Below, one piece after another: positions 31,423 through 42,420 of a stretch of DNA of 64,000 bases. The DNA is taken from contig JAXDDX010000289.1 of assembly GCA_034670405.1 (NCBI GenBank), positions 186,001 through 250,000 on the forward strand, given 5' to 3'. Positions within the stretch are counted from its first letter, which is position 1. The number at the start of each line of letters is the position of its first letter. The stretch comes from Hoplostethus atlanticus (Eukaryota > Chordata > Actinopteri > Trachichthyiformes > Trachichthyidae). The notes beneath the pieces were generated by a model that saw only the letters and a list, made by a program, of their open reading frames with translations, did not search any database and had not been told where the DNA came from. A program made the translations under genes and the position numbers.

Positions 31423-32012
31423 AGAGTGTACTCTGCAGAGAGTAGTGCGTTCGGCTGAGCGCACTATTGGAACTACACTCCCCACCCTGCAGGACTTGTA
31501 CACCAGGAGGTGCAGAACCAGAGCCTGCAGGATCATGAAGGATCCTCACCACCCCAACAACGGACTGTTTCAGCTGCTGCGGTCAGGCAAGCGCCTCCGC
31601 AGTCACGCTGCCAAAACAGAGAGACTGAGACGGAGTTTCTTTCCTCAGGCCATCAGGACTGTGAACTCTGACCTCACCAGGGCCCCCACCAAGACACACA
31701 CACTGCCCCTCTTATGCACACATACACACTTAGGTAAAGACTACACATAATTTATAATTTATATTATATTATACATACAATTTTCCCTTTTTTTACTATA
31801 TTTTTTTTATAAAGTGCTCTTATTGTAAATATTGTGTTGTTTTTTATATAGAGCTCTTAAAAACTGTGACATTGTAAATATTGTGTTGGTTATTGTAAAT
31901 AGTGTGAACCTGTTATTTTGCACATTTCTGCTAAGCATTGCCACTTTGCATTTCACTACACACCTCGTGTGTGTATGTGACAATTAAACTTCTTGAATCT
32001 TGAATCTTGAAT
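31423..32012 (+). mobile_element. 5'-truncated L2-type LINE tail inserted in BEL
   Basis: The encoded end reads LQRVVRSAERTIGTTLPTLQ, DLYTRRCRTRACRIMKD and RLRRSFFPQAIRTVNSDL. This is the C-terminus of a fish LINE ORF2. The 3' end is a short (TTGAATC)n tail. An exact CTCCAG duplication flanks it (31417-31422 and 32013-32018). BEL codons continue on both sides (LGYIHNTS and RRFYVYVSNRVTHIRK). Confidence 0.85.
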
Positions 32013-33787
32013 CTCCAGGAGGTTTTACGTGTATGTTTCCAACCGGGTGACACATATCCGAAAGTCCACACATCCTGATCAATGGTATTACGTCTCTACT
32101 GGAAGCAATCCAGCCGATCACGCCTCCAGGCCAACTCAAGCAAACCTCCTGCAACCTACCAATTGGTTTTCAAGGCCTGCTTTTCTCTCTCACCCTGATC
32201 AAGAAGCTTCAATGGAACCCACCACCTTTTCCCTTGTGGAGCCTGAAGCTGACATAGAGATTCGTCCTGATGTTACAACCTTTGTCATCAAAACCTCAGG
32301 GCTCAGATGGGCTCAGGCCGCTTTCACCGGTTTTCAAGCTGGAAGACTCTCTGCCGGGCCATAGCCCGACTCATTCACGTTGCTGTGTCCTTTAAGAAAA
32401 CTTCGAGTGAAGTAAGAGGATGGCGGAGATACAACCAACTATGCAGCGTCAGTGAGCTCTCACAAGCCAAGGCTGTGATAATTCGCTCTGTTCAGTGTGA
32501 AGTTTTCAAGGAGGAGTACAAATGTCTTGAAGAGAGACAAATTCTCCCCAAGCAAAGCAAACTCAAGAGGCTCAACCCTGTTGTTGATGACTCAGGGTTG
32601 GAGGCCGCATATCCTCTGCAAATTTACCAAGGGAAGATAGACACCCCCTTGTCATCCCACATACTCACCACATTGCCACCCTTCTTGTAAGGTATTATCA
32701 TGAGCAAGTGGCACATCAGGGATGTCATATTACTGAAGGAGCTATATGTGCAGCAGGATTTTGGATCATTGGAAGTAAGCAACTGGTTTCTGCTGTCATT
32801 CACAAGTGTGTCTTGTGTTCCAAGCTACGAGGTGGATTAGAGGCACAAAAGATGGCAGATGTGCCAGCAGACATACTCACCCAAGAACCACCATTCACCA
32901 GTGTTGGTCTTGATGTCTTTGGCCCATGGACTATTGTGACACGTTGCACAAGAGGAGGAAGTGCAGACAGCAAATGCTGGGCAGTGCTCTTTACATGCAT
33001 GTCTACCAGAGCAGTACACATCGAGCTTATTGAATCCATGTCTACATCCAGCTTCATCAACGCACTGAGAAGGTTCTTCTCCATCCGTGGGAATTAGTCC
33101 AACAGAGGGACTAACTTTGTAGGTGCCTGTAGAGAGTTGAACATGGACTCTAATGATGCTACAATCAGATCTTACCTGCAGGAGAAAGCATGCACATGGA
33201 TGTTCAATCCCCCGCACTCATCGCATATGGGTGGTGTATGGGAAAGAATGATAGGTGTTGCCAGACACATTCTGGATGCCATGCTCCTCAAGGCAGGATC
33301 CACCCGTCTCACTCACGAAGTGTTGAGCACCCTAATGGCAGAAGTCATGGCTATCATGAACGCCAGACCCTTGGTGTCAGTATCTACTGATCCAGACAAC
33401 CCAGCCGTTCTCACTCCATCAATGATTCTGACTCCAAAGAACAGTGCCTTATCTGCTCCTTCTGGCACTTTAGACACTGCTGAGCTTTATGTGAAACAGT
33501 GGAAGCAGGTTCAGTGTCTTGCTGACACATTTTGGAAGAGATGGAGAGGAGAGTATTTGGCCACTCTACAGACCCGAAGGAAATGGACAGAGGAAAGGCT
33601 GAACATCAAGGTTGGAGATGTTGTCTTGCTTAAAGACAGCCATGAATGGCCTGTTGGACTTGTTGTAAAAACATTCCCAAGCTGCGACAATAGAGTTTGC
33701 AAAGTGAAAATCGTCAGGCAAGGGACGGCAAAGGTGTTTCTGAGACCAGTCTCAGAGATGGTGATCCTTCTTTCAGAAGCCGACTAG
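32013..33787 (+). pseudogene. BEL/Pao RNase H end and integrase
   Basis: WYYVSTGSNPADHASRPTQA is the conserved spacer before integrase. The zinc-binding part includes HQGCHITEGAI and CVLCSKLRG. The rve core has D in FTSVGLDVFGPW. The second block reads SNRGTNFVGA after an in-frame stop at about 33096, so the usual Asp there is Asn. The Glu is in HMGGVWERMIGVARH. The last frame (33137-33787) ends with the DUF5641-type domain (VGDVVLLKDSHEWPVGLVVK). Frameshift at about 32360 and 32690. Confidence 0.8.
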
Positions 33788-34085
33788 AGAAATACTCTGT
33801 TTGCCCTTAGCTAATTCAGTTGTTTTCAGTGAGCTGTATAGTGGCACAATGTTATTGTACCAGACGGAGAGTGTGCTGCCCTTAATTCAGAGTGCATGTG
33901 TAAATGTTTAGATTTTTAATGTTTAATGTAATAGCAGGTTGCCCCCTGCTGGACAGTTGAGTTACCTAGGATTTAGCTGCTGCAGCAAGGAATTTTCCAG
34001 TTGGCTAGAGCACACGCTGCTGTGCACTTCTCCTCAAGTTTGCTTTACACTGTGTTCATTCTCACGCTTCTACCTTGGACACTAT

Positions 34086-34360
34086 TTGTCTGAGTACATA
34101 CGGCAATTAGAAAGGCAATTCTATGTTTGTAGGAAATCATTATTTGTAAACTTTAGAGTTAAATTGTTTCTCCATGTGCTGTTGCATGTTTTGTGACTAG
34201 CTAGCTTGGTAGCCTAGCTGTTGTACAATTTCCAATTGAACTGCATTCGGATGGAAAACATATGGTTTATTTGTATCTGCTTGTAACAGCATATTTGTTT
34301 TTCTACCCGTGTTGCAGTTTCACAGTATTCTGAATTCTTCGCACTGCAAGGGCAGTATAC
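34086..34360 (+). repeat. BEL/Pao 3' LTR
   Basis: Direct repeat of 27381-27735, with one internal deletion after GAATTCTTC and some small indels. Gypsy protease sequence in the opposite direction starts directly to the right. The preceding 33788-34085 is BEL 3' untranslated sequence with no frame of note. Confidence 0.75.
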
Positions 34361-34565
34361 CTTGAGAAGCTCCCTGAAACAATTCCTTCCAGCAATGGGT
34401 TATCACATTCATCCCAAGGATCCCCTGGTCTGCCCCCAGACATTCGTCCGTAACTATGACTATTCCCTTCTGCGGAATTTGTAACCCCCCCACAGCATAG
34501 CCTACATAGGGGATATTCAGGCCGTTGACTGCCTTCAGCGTGAGCCAGTGAAGGTTGGTAGATTT
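34361..34565 (-). pseudogene. Gypsy protease, C-terminal part
   Basis: Read on the minus strand: NLHWLTLKAVNGLNIPYVGY, then GIVIVTDECLG and QGILGMNVITHCW. This is the flap and end of a Ty3/gypsy-type aspartic protease. The N-terminal half is across the inverted-repeat element, at 38796-38997. Confidence 0.75.
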
Positions 34566-35436
34566 GGTAACACTTTATATTAAGGTCCTTGTAATAAGCG
34601 TTAGTTAATAGGTAATAAGGCCCTTATAAGTCCTTATAAGATGCTTATTAACATTATGTGTCAATAAGACTATATAAGTGTTAATAATAGCATCATAAAC
34701 ACGTTTATTGTTAGATTATAAGACATTTATAAGCACTTATAAGAAACTTGTTAACAGTTTATACACAGCTTAAGAACGTTTATAAAAGCCTTATGAGTTT
34801 TTTATAATTGTATAATCACATTACAAACACATTTATTGAGTTTAACTAACTAGCTAACTACCTTTTTTTGTTGCTTTATTAAGATTAATATATACTTTAT
34901 TATGCATTTATTAACAGCTAACTATGCTTTTTGCAGGTACCAGATCTAAAGTGAGAACAATGCTTATTAAGGTTAATAAATCCTTTATTAATGTGTGTCA
35001 GCATCTGTCAGCACCCCCAAGTTGAGTTCAAACCCGATCTGGGCATGGAAAAAAAAAACAGTTGACGAGGAGGTGTCGTGAGACAGAGGATGACTCTTTT
35101 GGTAAGGATGTAACGCTATAGTGACACGGCATAGCCAACAATAATGAGCTAACTTTGCGTCGCTAGTAGTTCTGTTGGCGTTGTCATTTTAGGGCAGGAT
35201 AACCGGTTTACTAATTATCGTACACAGAGGAATAAAACACATGCTCGCCATCCGATTCATTTCACCGGAAAGAGAACTCTTTATTTGCGTACCCACGCAT
35301 ATATCAAAATAAAAGCATACGTGAAACAGTGACGTCATTGACGTAAATTAGGCTACTGTATGAGAGCATACAAATTATCACATAGGTTAACACTCCCACA
35401 GATCAGTTTCAAACACATTGGCAATTGAAAATAAAC

Positions 35437-36463
35437 TTAGGCTACATTCCAAACATAAAATTTCTCAATCTTAAACTTTGTCGCAGGCTTAGTCATAACA
35501 TCTGCTACCATCTCTGCTGTTGGACAATATTCAATGGTTATTTTACCATCACTGAGTGCCGATCGAACAAAATGAAATCGGATGTCAACATGTTTACATC
35601 TTTGGCGACTTACAGGGTTTTTGGACAAAGCAATTGCACCTTGGTTGTTCTCAAATACTTTGACTGGTACATATTTTCACTCACTATCCATCCCATTCAG
35701 TAGTTGTACAAGGTACAGACATTCCTGTGTAGTTGCAGCCAAAGCCATATATTCAGCTTCACAAGTAGATAATGCAACTGTTGGTTGCTTCTTTGATTTC
35801 CATGACACCGCAGGACCTTTTTCAGTGAGACTTAAGCAATACCCTATTATGCTGCGTCTCAGATCTGCTGCCCATTCAGCATCACTATACGCCACAAGTT
35901 TGAGTTTTTCTTTGCTTTTCTTGTAACATAACTCATTGTTGATCGTGCCTTTCAAGTATCTCATCGCGTTTGGCTGCTATCATGTGTTGTTGTTTTGGCT
36001 GTGATAGCTTGCTGACAATCCAGCTTAGATCTGGTCTTGTACATGTCATTACATAAATCAAGCTGCCTATCACCTCTCGATATCTCCTAGGATCAGTAAG
36101 TTCATCGTCACCATCAAAGTTTAGTTTCTGTTCACATGGAGTCAACCTTGGTTTGCAATCAGACATACCAAACTTCTCCAGTATTTTCGATATGTACCTC
36201 TTTTGGTCCATTCTTACTTCTCCCTCACACTGATTGAAATCAATGCCTAGAAAATGCTTAAGCATCCCAAGATCTTTCATTTTGAATTTTGCTGTGAGCA
36301 TTTTCTTCACATCATTGAGCGAATCATTGTCCCTGGCTGCAATGATTAGATCATCAACCCAAATTATCAGTATTATCCTATCACTCTCTGTTCCTTTAGT
36401 GTAGACACAATGGTCTGCTGGATTCTGTGTAAATCCATTTTCACTGACGTGATCGTGTAACAT
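35437..36463 (-). pseudogene. Copia reverse transcriptase and RNase H
   Basis: Three overlapping frames (35933-36463, 35677-35964, 35437-35628) carry one RVT_2-type RT and the RNase H. The YVDD box reads WVDD. Frame changes lie at about 35940-35965 and 35650-35700. The last residues (MVADVMTKPATKFKIEKF) are the typical copia RNase H end. Confidence 0.8.
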
Positions 36464-36511
36464 TCTATTACAATTTTGTCCTGACTGTTTCAGACCATAT
36501 AGTGACTTGTT

Positions 36512-37061
36512 CAGTTTACAGACTAGTTTTTCACCTGTCTCTGATTTGACTTCATTATTCTGGTTGCTCTATGTACAGTACCTCACAATCAATTGGAGCA
36601 TGTAGATAAGCTGTCTTAACGTCAGGGTATGTATTGATGTCATATTCGCAGTTGGAGAGAAAGTATCATTGTAGTCTATTCCAGCTACTTGATTGTAACC
36701 TTTTGCAACATATCTTGCCTTGTATGTCTCAGACTCGTCAGCATTGTTTTTGACTGCATAGACCCCACTGCATTCTTACCCTTATGCAGTTTACAGACTA
36801 GTTTTTCACCTGTCTCTGATTTGACTTCATTATTCTGGTTGCTCTATGTACAGTACCTCACAATCAATTGGAGCATGTAGATAAGCTGTCTTAACGTCAG
36901 GGTATGTATTGATGTCATATTCGCAGTTGGAGAGAAAGTATCATTGTAGTCTATTCCAGCTACTTGATTGTAACCTTTTGCAACATATCTTGCCTTGTAT
37001 GTCTCAGACTCGTCAGCATTGTTTTTGACTGCATAGACCCCACTGCATTCTTACCCTTATG
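36512..37061. repeat. 275-bp tandem duplication in copia pol
   Basis: Two adjacent copies with period exactly 275 bp (CAGTTTACAGACTAGTTTTT starts at 36512 and 36787; CAGT recurs at 37062). I saw no difference between the copies by eye. Confidence 0.9.
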
Positions 37062-37944
37062 CAGTGTGGTCAATGTGTATGTGTCATTTTCTCTGTGTCA
37101 CTAGCCCAAATCTGTGAATTTGTTGAACTCATGGCTTCATCAAAAGTTTGTTGTACACTACACACCATCCTGTAGCAATAGTCAACATTGGCTAATATCT
37201 GGTCATCGCTGTCAATATCCGATACATAGTCAATACAAGTATTTTGGAGCACTTCCATCCCTTCTGGGGTAGCGGGTACTATGACTATCTCCTGTTAGTG
37301 TGTCATCTCTTTTGTCTGACTCTCGTCTGAGAGTAATTTCTGGATTTGCCATGTTAGACTCTTGGCTCTCTTTTGGAGTCTGATCAGCAATCTGAGGTTT
37401 GCAAATGGGGGATGCAAATCTCTTCCTATGAACATCATCAGTCATCACCAGGTCAGTCTGAGTTTCATGTTCAACTACGCACTTTGTAATGAACTTCAAA
37501 AGCCTGTGCTTGAGTACTTTCCCCGTGTCTGGCTAGTAGACTAGGTGCGCTGGGCTATTTTTGTCAAACCCAACAAACATTCCCTTTTTACATCTGGAAT
37601 CTAGCTTTTCCTTGTCTTGTTTGGATCAGTATGCTATGCATACTGATAAGCTTCTTCGTTTTTGTTAGTGTCGTCCACTGGGTCCTTATCTTCTTCATTC
37701 CAGTTTTCAGCAGCTGGCTCGTGCAGTATCGTGTCCTTCAGCCCTTGTAGATGCAGGTGGCCGAAAAACTTTGTCTCCCATAACTTGTAATTCTTTTCGT
37801 CTCCGTCGAAACACAACCTATTCCATTGGTTTCCAACGTCCCTCCTGGGCCCATAACCTGTTGGCGTTGTCATTTTAGGGCAGGATAACCAGTTTACTAA
37901 TTATTAGAGGAGGAAGTTAGCTAGCTAGCACCAGCTAACGTCAC

Positions 37945-38167
37945 TATAGCGTTACATTCTAAACTTACCAAAAGAGTCATCCTCTGTCTCACAACACCTC
38001 TTGTCAACTGTTTTTTTTCCATGCCCAGATCGGGTTTGAACTCGACTTGGGGGTAAGGATGCTGACATATCTGCCTCCTCCATTCTGCACACAGAAGCAC
38101 GTTTGTCACACAATATGTGCATTAAGCCATCAGCCGCTTGCATAAACCGAACTTCCGGTTTTACCAT
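37945..38167 (-). pseudogene. First-exon-like frame in the inverted-repeat arm
   Basis: On the minus strand a frame with MEEADMSASLPPSRVQTRSG, then HGKKTVDKRCCETEDDSFG, ends at a good splice donor, TTTTG|GTAAGT. The same exon end, without the start, is mirrored in the left arm near 35020-35110. I do not recognise the family. It is likely the first exon of the element's own lost gene. Confidence 0.4.
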
Positions 38168-38795
38168 TTGCCTTCAAAATAAAAGCTCTTAAATTAAGGA
38201 TCTGATATGAAGATAGATATATCATATTATTTCACTATTGATGCAATGGTTCAAGGACACTCGTAACTATTATGAATGAAAATTGCTCTGAAATACGGGA
38301 CAGGTATGTTTGTCCTCAAGAAGTGTATGAAGAGGAGGAAGAATCACTCCGGAGCAGCAGGTTAATAAAGGATTTATTAACCTTAATAAGCATCGTTCTC
38401 ACTTTAGATCTGGTACCTGCAAAAAGCATAGTTAACTGCTAATAAATGCATAATAAAGTATGTATTAATCTTAATGAAGCAACAAAAAAAAGCTTAGTAA
38501 AGGTTTAACAATGACATAATAGGTAAGTTAGTTAAACTCAAATGTGTTTGTAATGCGATTATAAACAATTAGAAGAAACTCAAGGCTTTTATTAACGTTC
38601 TTAAGCTGTCTATAAACTGTTAACAAGTTTCTTATACGTGCTTATAAATGTCTTATAATCTAACAATAAACATGTTTATGATGCTATTATTAACACTTAT
38701 ATAGTTTTATTAACACAATGTTAATAAGCATCTTATAAGGGCCTTATTACCTATTAACTAACACTTATTACAAGGACCTTAATAGAAAGTGTTAC

Positions 38796-38997
38796 CGAAG
38801 ATTCCTGTATGGGCAGGTGTCCCAACCATTTCTGGAAAAAACAGACTAAACATTGTCACTTGTGACCCAGTATCCAACATGCATGGTATTTTTACTCTGC
38901 TTACCTCCATTTCAACATGAGGGGACATCCCCACCATAGCAGACTTCCCAGGGCTCTTGTGGTGGAAATTCTTGTTCACCAATAAAGGGCTTGCCAA
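38796..38997 (-). pseudogene. Gypsy protease, N-terminal part
   Basis: The minus-strand frame has VSRVKIPCMLDTGSQVTMFS, with the DTGS active site of a retroviral-type aspartic protease. It breaks at 38795, where the inverted-repeat element begins, and resumes at 34565. Confidence 0.8.
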
Positions 38998-39373
38998 CCA
39001 ACTTGTCTTTCAGTGAGTTTATTGGTCAAAGTATACCAGCTTCCGCACAGAAGGACCCTCTCAACCAACACACTCCAAGCATGTTCAAGAGCGAGGTAAC
39101 AGGCAAAGACAGGACTTGTTTTTTTATAGTGTACACAGCACGTTTATCTGGTTTGGTCCGGTTTGGTCCGGTTTGGTGACGCCCACCTGCCGTTATGTAA
39201 TCCTCACATTTTGGCACTCATGTCACCCACCTGCCGTTATGTAATCATCATTTTCTGTTCTGCTGACTTTGCACATTTTAAGATGTAATACATTTTATGA
39301 ACACAAGGGGTAGTTTGTAATTTTTTCCATTACAGCTCTCCCCTTGATTTCTCATGCCCCCGACCGCCCGCCC

Positions 39374-40257
39374 TACAGCGGCCGGGGTTTCTGGTTTAAC
39401 GGTGCCTGTGAATCCTTGTGTGGGACACTGATGCTGGATGTGGCCTGGCTGTCCACACTCCAAGCAGATTGGTCTGCCCTGTCTGTCCCACTGGAACGGG
39501 GTCCTCCTGCTGTGGGCAAAGGGATGATACTGCCCACTGGTTACATCCCCCTTGGCTCATACCTTGGTAGGGGAGGGGCCTCAGAGTTGAGGATGCTTTG
39601 CCTGACTTCCCTCACCAAGGCATCAGTCAGTGTGGTCAGCTGTTCCTTCACCTCTTGACGTAGTTCCGCCCGCATGGTCTCCTTCCATTTTTCCAAGTCC
39701 ATGACTGTTGAGGCAGCAACTGTGGGAGGAACAACAGTACAACAGGCCCGGCAGCTCCCAGAAATAATTTCTGTGAGTCCATTTTTGTCATTAATCAATA
39801 TGACAAAAAAAACAAGTTGATATAAAAAAGTAGACATTACCATACAATGAAATATACAGCGGCCGGGGTTTCTGGTTTAACGGTGCCTGTGAATCCTTGT
39901 GTGGGACACTGATGCTGGATGTGGCCTGGCTGTCCACACTCCAAGCAGATTGGTCTGCCCTGTCTGTCCCACTGGAACGGGGTCCTCCTGCTGTGGGCAA
40001 AGGGATGATACTGCCCACTGGTTACATCCCCCTTGGCTCATACCTTGGTAGGGGAGGGGCCTCAGAGTTGAGGATGCTTTGCCTGACTTCCCTCACCAAG
40101 GCATCAGTCAGTGTGGTCAGCTGTTCCTTCACCTCTTGACGTAGTTCCGCCCGCATGGTCTCCTTCCATTTTTCCAAGTCCATGACTGTTGAGGCAGCAA
40201 CTGTGGGAGGAACAACAGTACAACAGGCCCGGCAGCTCCCAGAAATAATTTCTGTGA
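39374..40257. repeat. 403-bp direct duplication in gypsy gag
   Basis: Near-identical blocks 39374-39776 and 39855-40257, offset 481 bp. A 78-bp AT-rich spacer between them contains the inverted pair TTTTTGTCATT / AATATGACAAAAA. Confidence 0.9.
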
Positions 40258-40656
40258 CTCAGCCTCCTCACTCACCTCCTGGAAGGTCATCCCTGGTTTT
40301 GAGATCCCGCTTCACTCTGCCCTCCTTCAAGTTCTTAATGAACTGGTCTCGGAGTGTGGACTCATCCTTGGCTGACCCATTGGGCTCGGCTCTTCACCAT
40401 CTGGAAAACAGCTCCCGAGTACGGAGAAGATAGTCCTGCATAGACTTCTTGTCACGGCTCTGGGTACAGTCGAAAAAACAAGACCGGATATCAGCTGTTG
40501 GGGTGAGAGCCCCAAACCGGTCCTGTAAGGCAGTCCATAAAGAGACAGGGGGGGTTGCTCTGTTCATCATTAAACAGCATGGCTTCCCTCTTGGCACGGC
40601 CATCGAGCGCACCCATGATGAAATCAATTTGCTGTCTCTCTCCCAGTCCTTGTGCC

Positions 40657-41105
40657 CTCGGTGGCGCAGTGCTTGCACTGCTGCCTCACAGCAAAAAGGT
40701 CCTGGGTTTGATTCCCGCCTGGGGCGCTGTTGACTCTGGGGTGCCCAGGTGGGTTATCTCCCGGGCCTTTCTGTGTGGAGTTTGCATGTTCTCCCCGTGC
40801 TCACATGGGTCTCCTCCTGTAAAAGAACCCCATCTAAAAACATGCAACATCCTGTCCTGTCCCTGACCAAGATGAGGACGTACACCTGGAATTGGTCCCC
40901 GGGCGCTGGTATTGGAGGCTGCCCACTGCTCCCTGGCTGTCCCTGGAGGAAGGTCGGCGGGGATGGGGAAATGCAGAGAAATCATTCAACTTGGACACCT
41001 TACTCTGCGTGTGTGTGTGTTGTGTTCGGCGGCCACTTCCCCCCTTGCATGTGTGTTGTGTGTGTTGGTGCGTGTGTGCACCCCGAGTTGCAAATAAAGT
41101 AATCT
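40657..41105 (+). repeat. tRNA-derived SINE, plus strand
   Basis: The head has an A box (GGTGGCGCAGTGCTTGCACT) and a B box (GGGTTTGATTCCCGCC). The body has TTTGCATGTTCTCCCCGTG, a string very common in fish SINEs. A GTGTGTGTG stretch and AATAAAG lie near the 3' end. Gypsy gag codons flank it on the opposite strand. Confidence 0.75.
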
Positions 41106-41509
41106 TCTTCTCAATATCGCCTCCATTTGTGCCCGCCACTCCCCAAACCTAAGCCCACTCTCAGCAGTAAACTTGGGAACCCAGGGTGAACACATAAACC
41201 ATGGTTACTGGGGTTGAGTGGGGTACATTCTAGTGATGGCCGATTCGCGAACGAATCGTTCAAAAGAACCGAATCAGTTAAGTGAGTGAGCTGATTCGAC
41301 TCGCACACGCGACTGAATTGATTCAGCAGCGGTTATAGCAGCGCCAGAAAAAAAATATATATATTTAAAAATCACCAGTTCATTTATCAAACAACATCTT
41401 AAACATTACAAAAACTGTTGTCAATGTATATAGAATGTAATAGATCGCTACATTATTACATTGGCCTTTTTCATAATCCAATATGGCTCCTTGATCCGGC
41501 GGGTAAGCG

Positions 41510-41900
41510 GAAGTAGTCTCTCTCGTTCATCGGACGAGACCTGCTGATCCGACTGAGCGGCTCGCGAAGAGTCGAGAGAGACTGAGCGGCTCGCGAATGA
41601 GAGGGCAAATGAACGAGAGAGACTGAGCGGCTCGCGAACGAGTCGAGAGAGCAGATGAACGAGAGAGACTGAGCGGCTCGCGAACGAGTCGAGAGAGCAG
41701 ATGAACGAGAGAGCAGATGAATATCGGACTTCTCGGACTCAATCGGACATCTCGCGAACCGAGAGAGCAGATGAACGAGAGAGCAGATGAATATCGGACT
41801 TCTCGGACTCAATCGGACATCTCGCGAACCGAGAGAGCAGATGTCCGAGATGTCCGAGCAGTTCACGTCTGATGAACGAGAGAGACTACTTCCGCGTACC
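41510..41900. repeat. GAACGAGAGAG array in the foldback loop
   Basis: The units GATGAACGAGAGAG, CTGAGCGGCTCGCGAACGAG and TCGGACTTCTCGGACTCAATC repeat in mixed order. Two longer units at about 41695-41830 are nearly identical (period about 72 bp). Frames read across the array are low-complexity and not genes. Confidence 0.85.
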
Positions 41901-41976
41901 TGCCGGATCAAGGAGCTATATTAGATCGTGAAAAAGGCCAATGTAATAATGTAGCGATCTATTCTGCACACATTGA

Positions 41977-42210
41977 CAACAGTTTTTGTTGTTTAAGATG
42001 TTGTTTAATAAATGAACTGGTAATTGGGTAAACAATAAGCCATTTAACATTTAACATTGGTCAACAAAACTGTCTCTATTAGAAAAAGAAAGTCAACAGT
42101 TTTTGTTGTTTAAGATGTTGTTTAATAAATTAACTGGTAATTGGGTAAACTATAAGCCATTTAACATTTAACATTGGTCAACAAAAATGTCTCTATTAGA
42201 AAAAGAAAGT
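41977..42210. repeat. 117-bp tandem repeat, two copies
   Basis: CAACAGTTTTTGTTGTTTAA begins copies at 41977 and 42094; they differ by a few bases. Part of the hAT MITE. Confidence 0.85.
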
Positions 42211-42356
42211 CAAGAGCACACGAAATAAAATGAAATCAATAGCAATACTCTGTGTAAATACTATAAATATTATTATCATTAACCTGTGATTTAGTTGGTG
42301 TTTTACAGTTGGTTACACATCTGGTTTGAAAGGGGTGGCGCTCATATGCCTCCATT

Positions 42357-42420
42357 ACTAGTATAGCTCAGTTAGTAGAGCATCAGACTCTCATGCTGAG
42401 GATTGTAGGTTCAAACGTCA
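42357..42420 (+). repeat. tRNA-like segment (A and B boxes)
   Basis: TATAGCTCAGTTAGTAGAGC and GTAGGTTCAAACGTC give tRNA-style A and B boxes at normal spacing. The acceptor stem does not pair and the B box is altered. It lies inside a transposon, so it is most likely a SINE head or tRNA pseudogene. Confidence 0.5.

Larger units (their letters stand above)
27381..34360 (+). mobile_element. BEL/Pao retrotransposon inserted in gypsy
   Basis: Two direct LTR copies (about 27381-27735 and 34086-34360) share GTACAT[A/T]...GGCAATTAGAAAGG and many more bases. Between them lie gag, an A17-type protease, RT, and integrase with a DUF5641-type tail, all on the plus strand. Gypsy sequence continues on both sides in the opposite direction. 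The coding region has stops and frameshifts and a LINE tail inserted at 31423-32012. The right LTR lacks a stretch of about 85 bp present in the left. Confidence 0.85.
35200..37915 (-). mobile_element. Ty1/copia retrotransposon remnant
   Basis: Reverse strand. Gag start at 37873 (MTTPTGYGPRRD, then WNRLCFDGDEKNYKLWETKF), then decayed pol, RT and RNase H. The RT has IILIIWVDDLIIAARDN and MKDLGMLKHFLGIDF. RNase H has LVAYSDAEWAAD, KQPTVALSTCEAEYMALA and VRSALSDGKITIEYCPT. An LTR-like end with AATAAAG lies at about 35205-35395 on the left. The right LTR is almost fully deleted, with only the last 20 bp before the primer site left near 37905. Integrase is not recognisable. Confidence 0.8.
34566..38795. 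mobile_element. Long-inverted-repeat DNA element carrying a copia remnant
   Basis: The ends are GGTAACACTTTATATTAAGG and its mirror ending AAAGTGTTACC. The arms match over about 430 bp of tail sequence plus about 120 bp further in (35010-35125 against 37945-38065). The right arm has an extra 300 bp (about 38065-38360) missing from the left. The element interrupts the gypsy protease gene. A copia remnant fills the centre. I cannot name the superfamily: no transposase remains and the target duplication is unclear. Confidence 0.7.
39278..41222 (-). pseudogene. Gypsy gag, duplicated and SINE-interrupted
   Basis: The start side (41110-41222) reads SPWVPKFTAESGLRFGEWRA. After the SINE, KSMQDYLLRTRELFSRW and VSLWTALQDRFGAL continue the gag. 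A zinc knuckle, CLECGQPGHIQHQC, appears at about 39435-39475. A 403-bp block is present twice (39374-39776 and 39855-40257), so the knuckle and the region before it occur twice. Frame changes are common. Confidence 0.75.

Noticed and set aside
41510..41900. CRISPR-like array
   Set aside because: Repeats vary in length and order with no unique spacers; eukaryotic transposon context.
41471..41911. Ser/Arg-rich reverse frames over the MITE array
   Set aside because: Translation of tandem repeats; no gene expected.
42357..42420. tRNA-Met-like gene
   Set aside because: It lies inside a hAT MITE and the stems are poorly paired.
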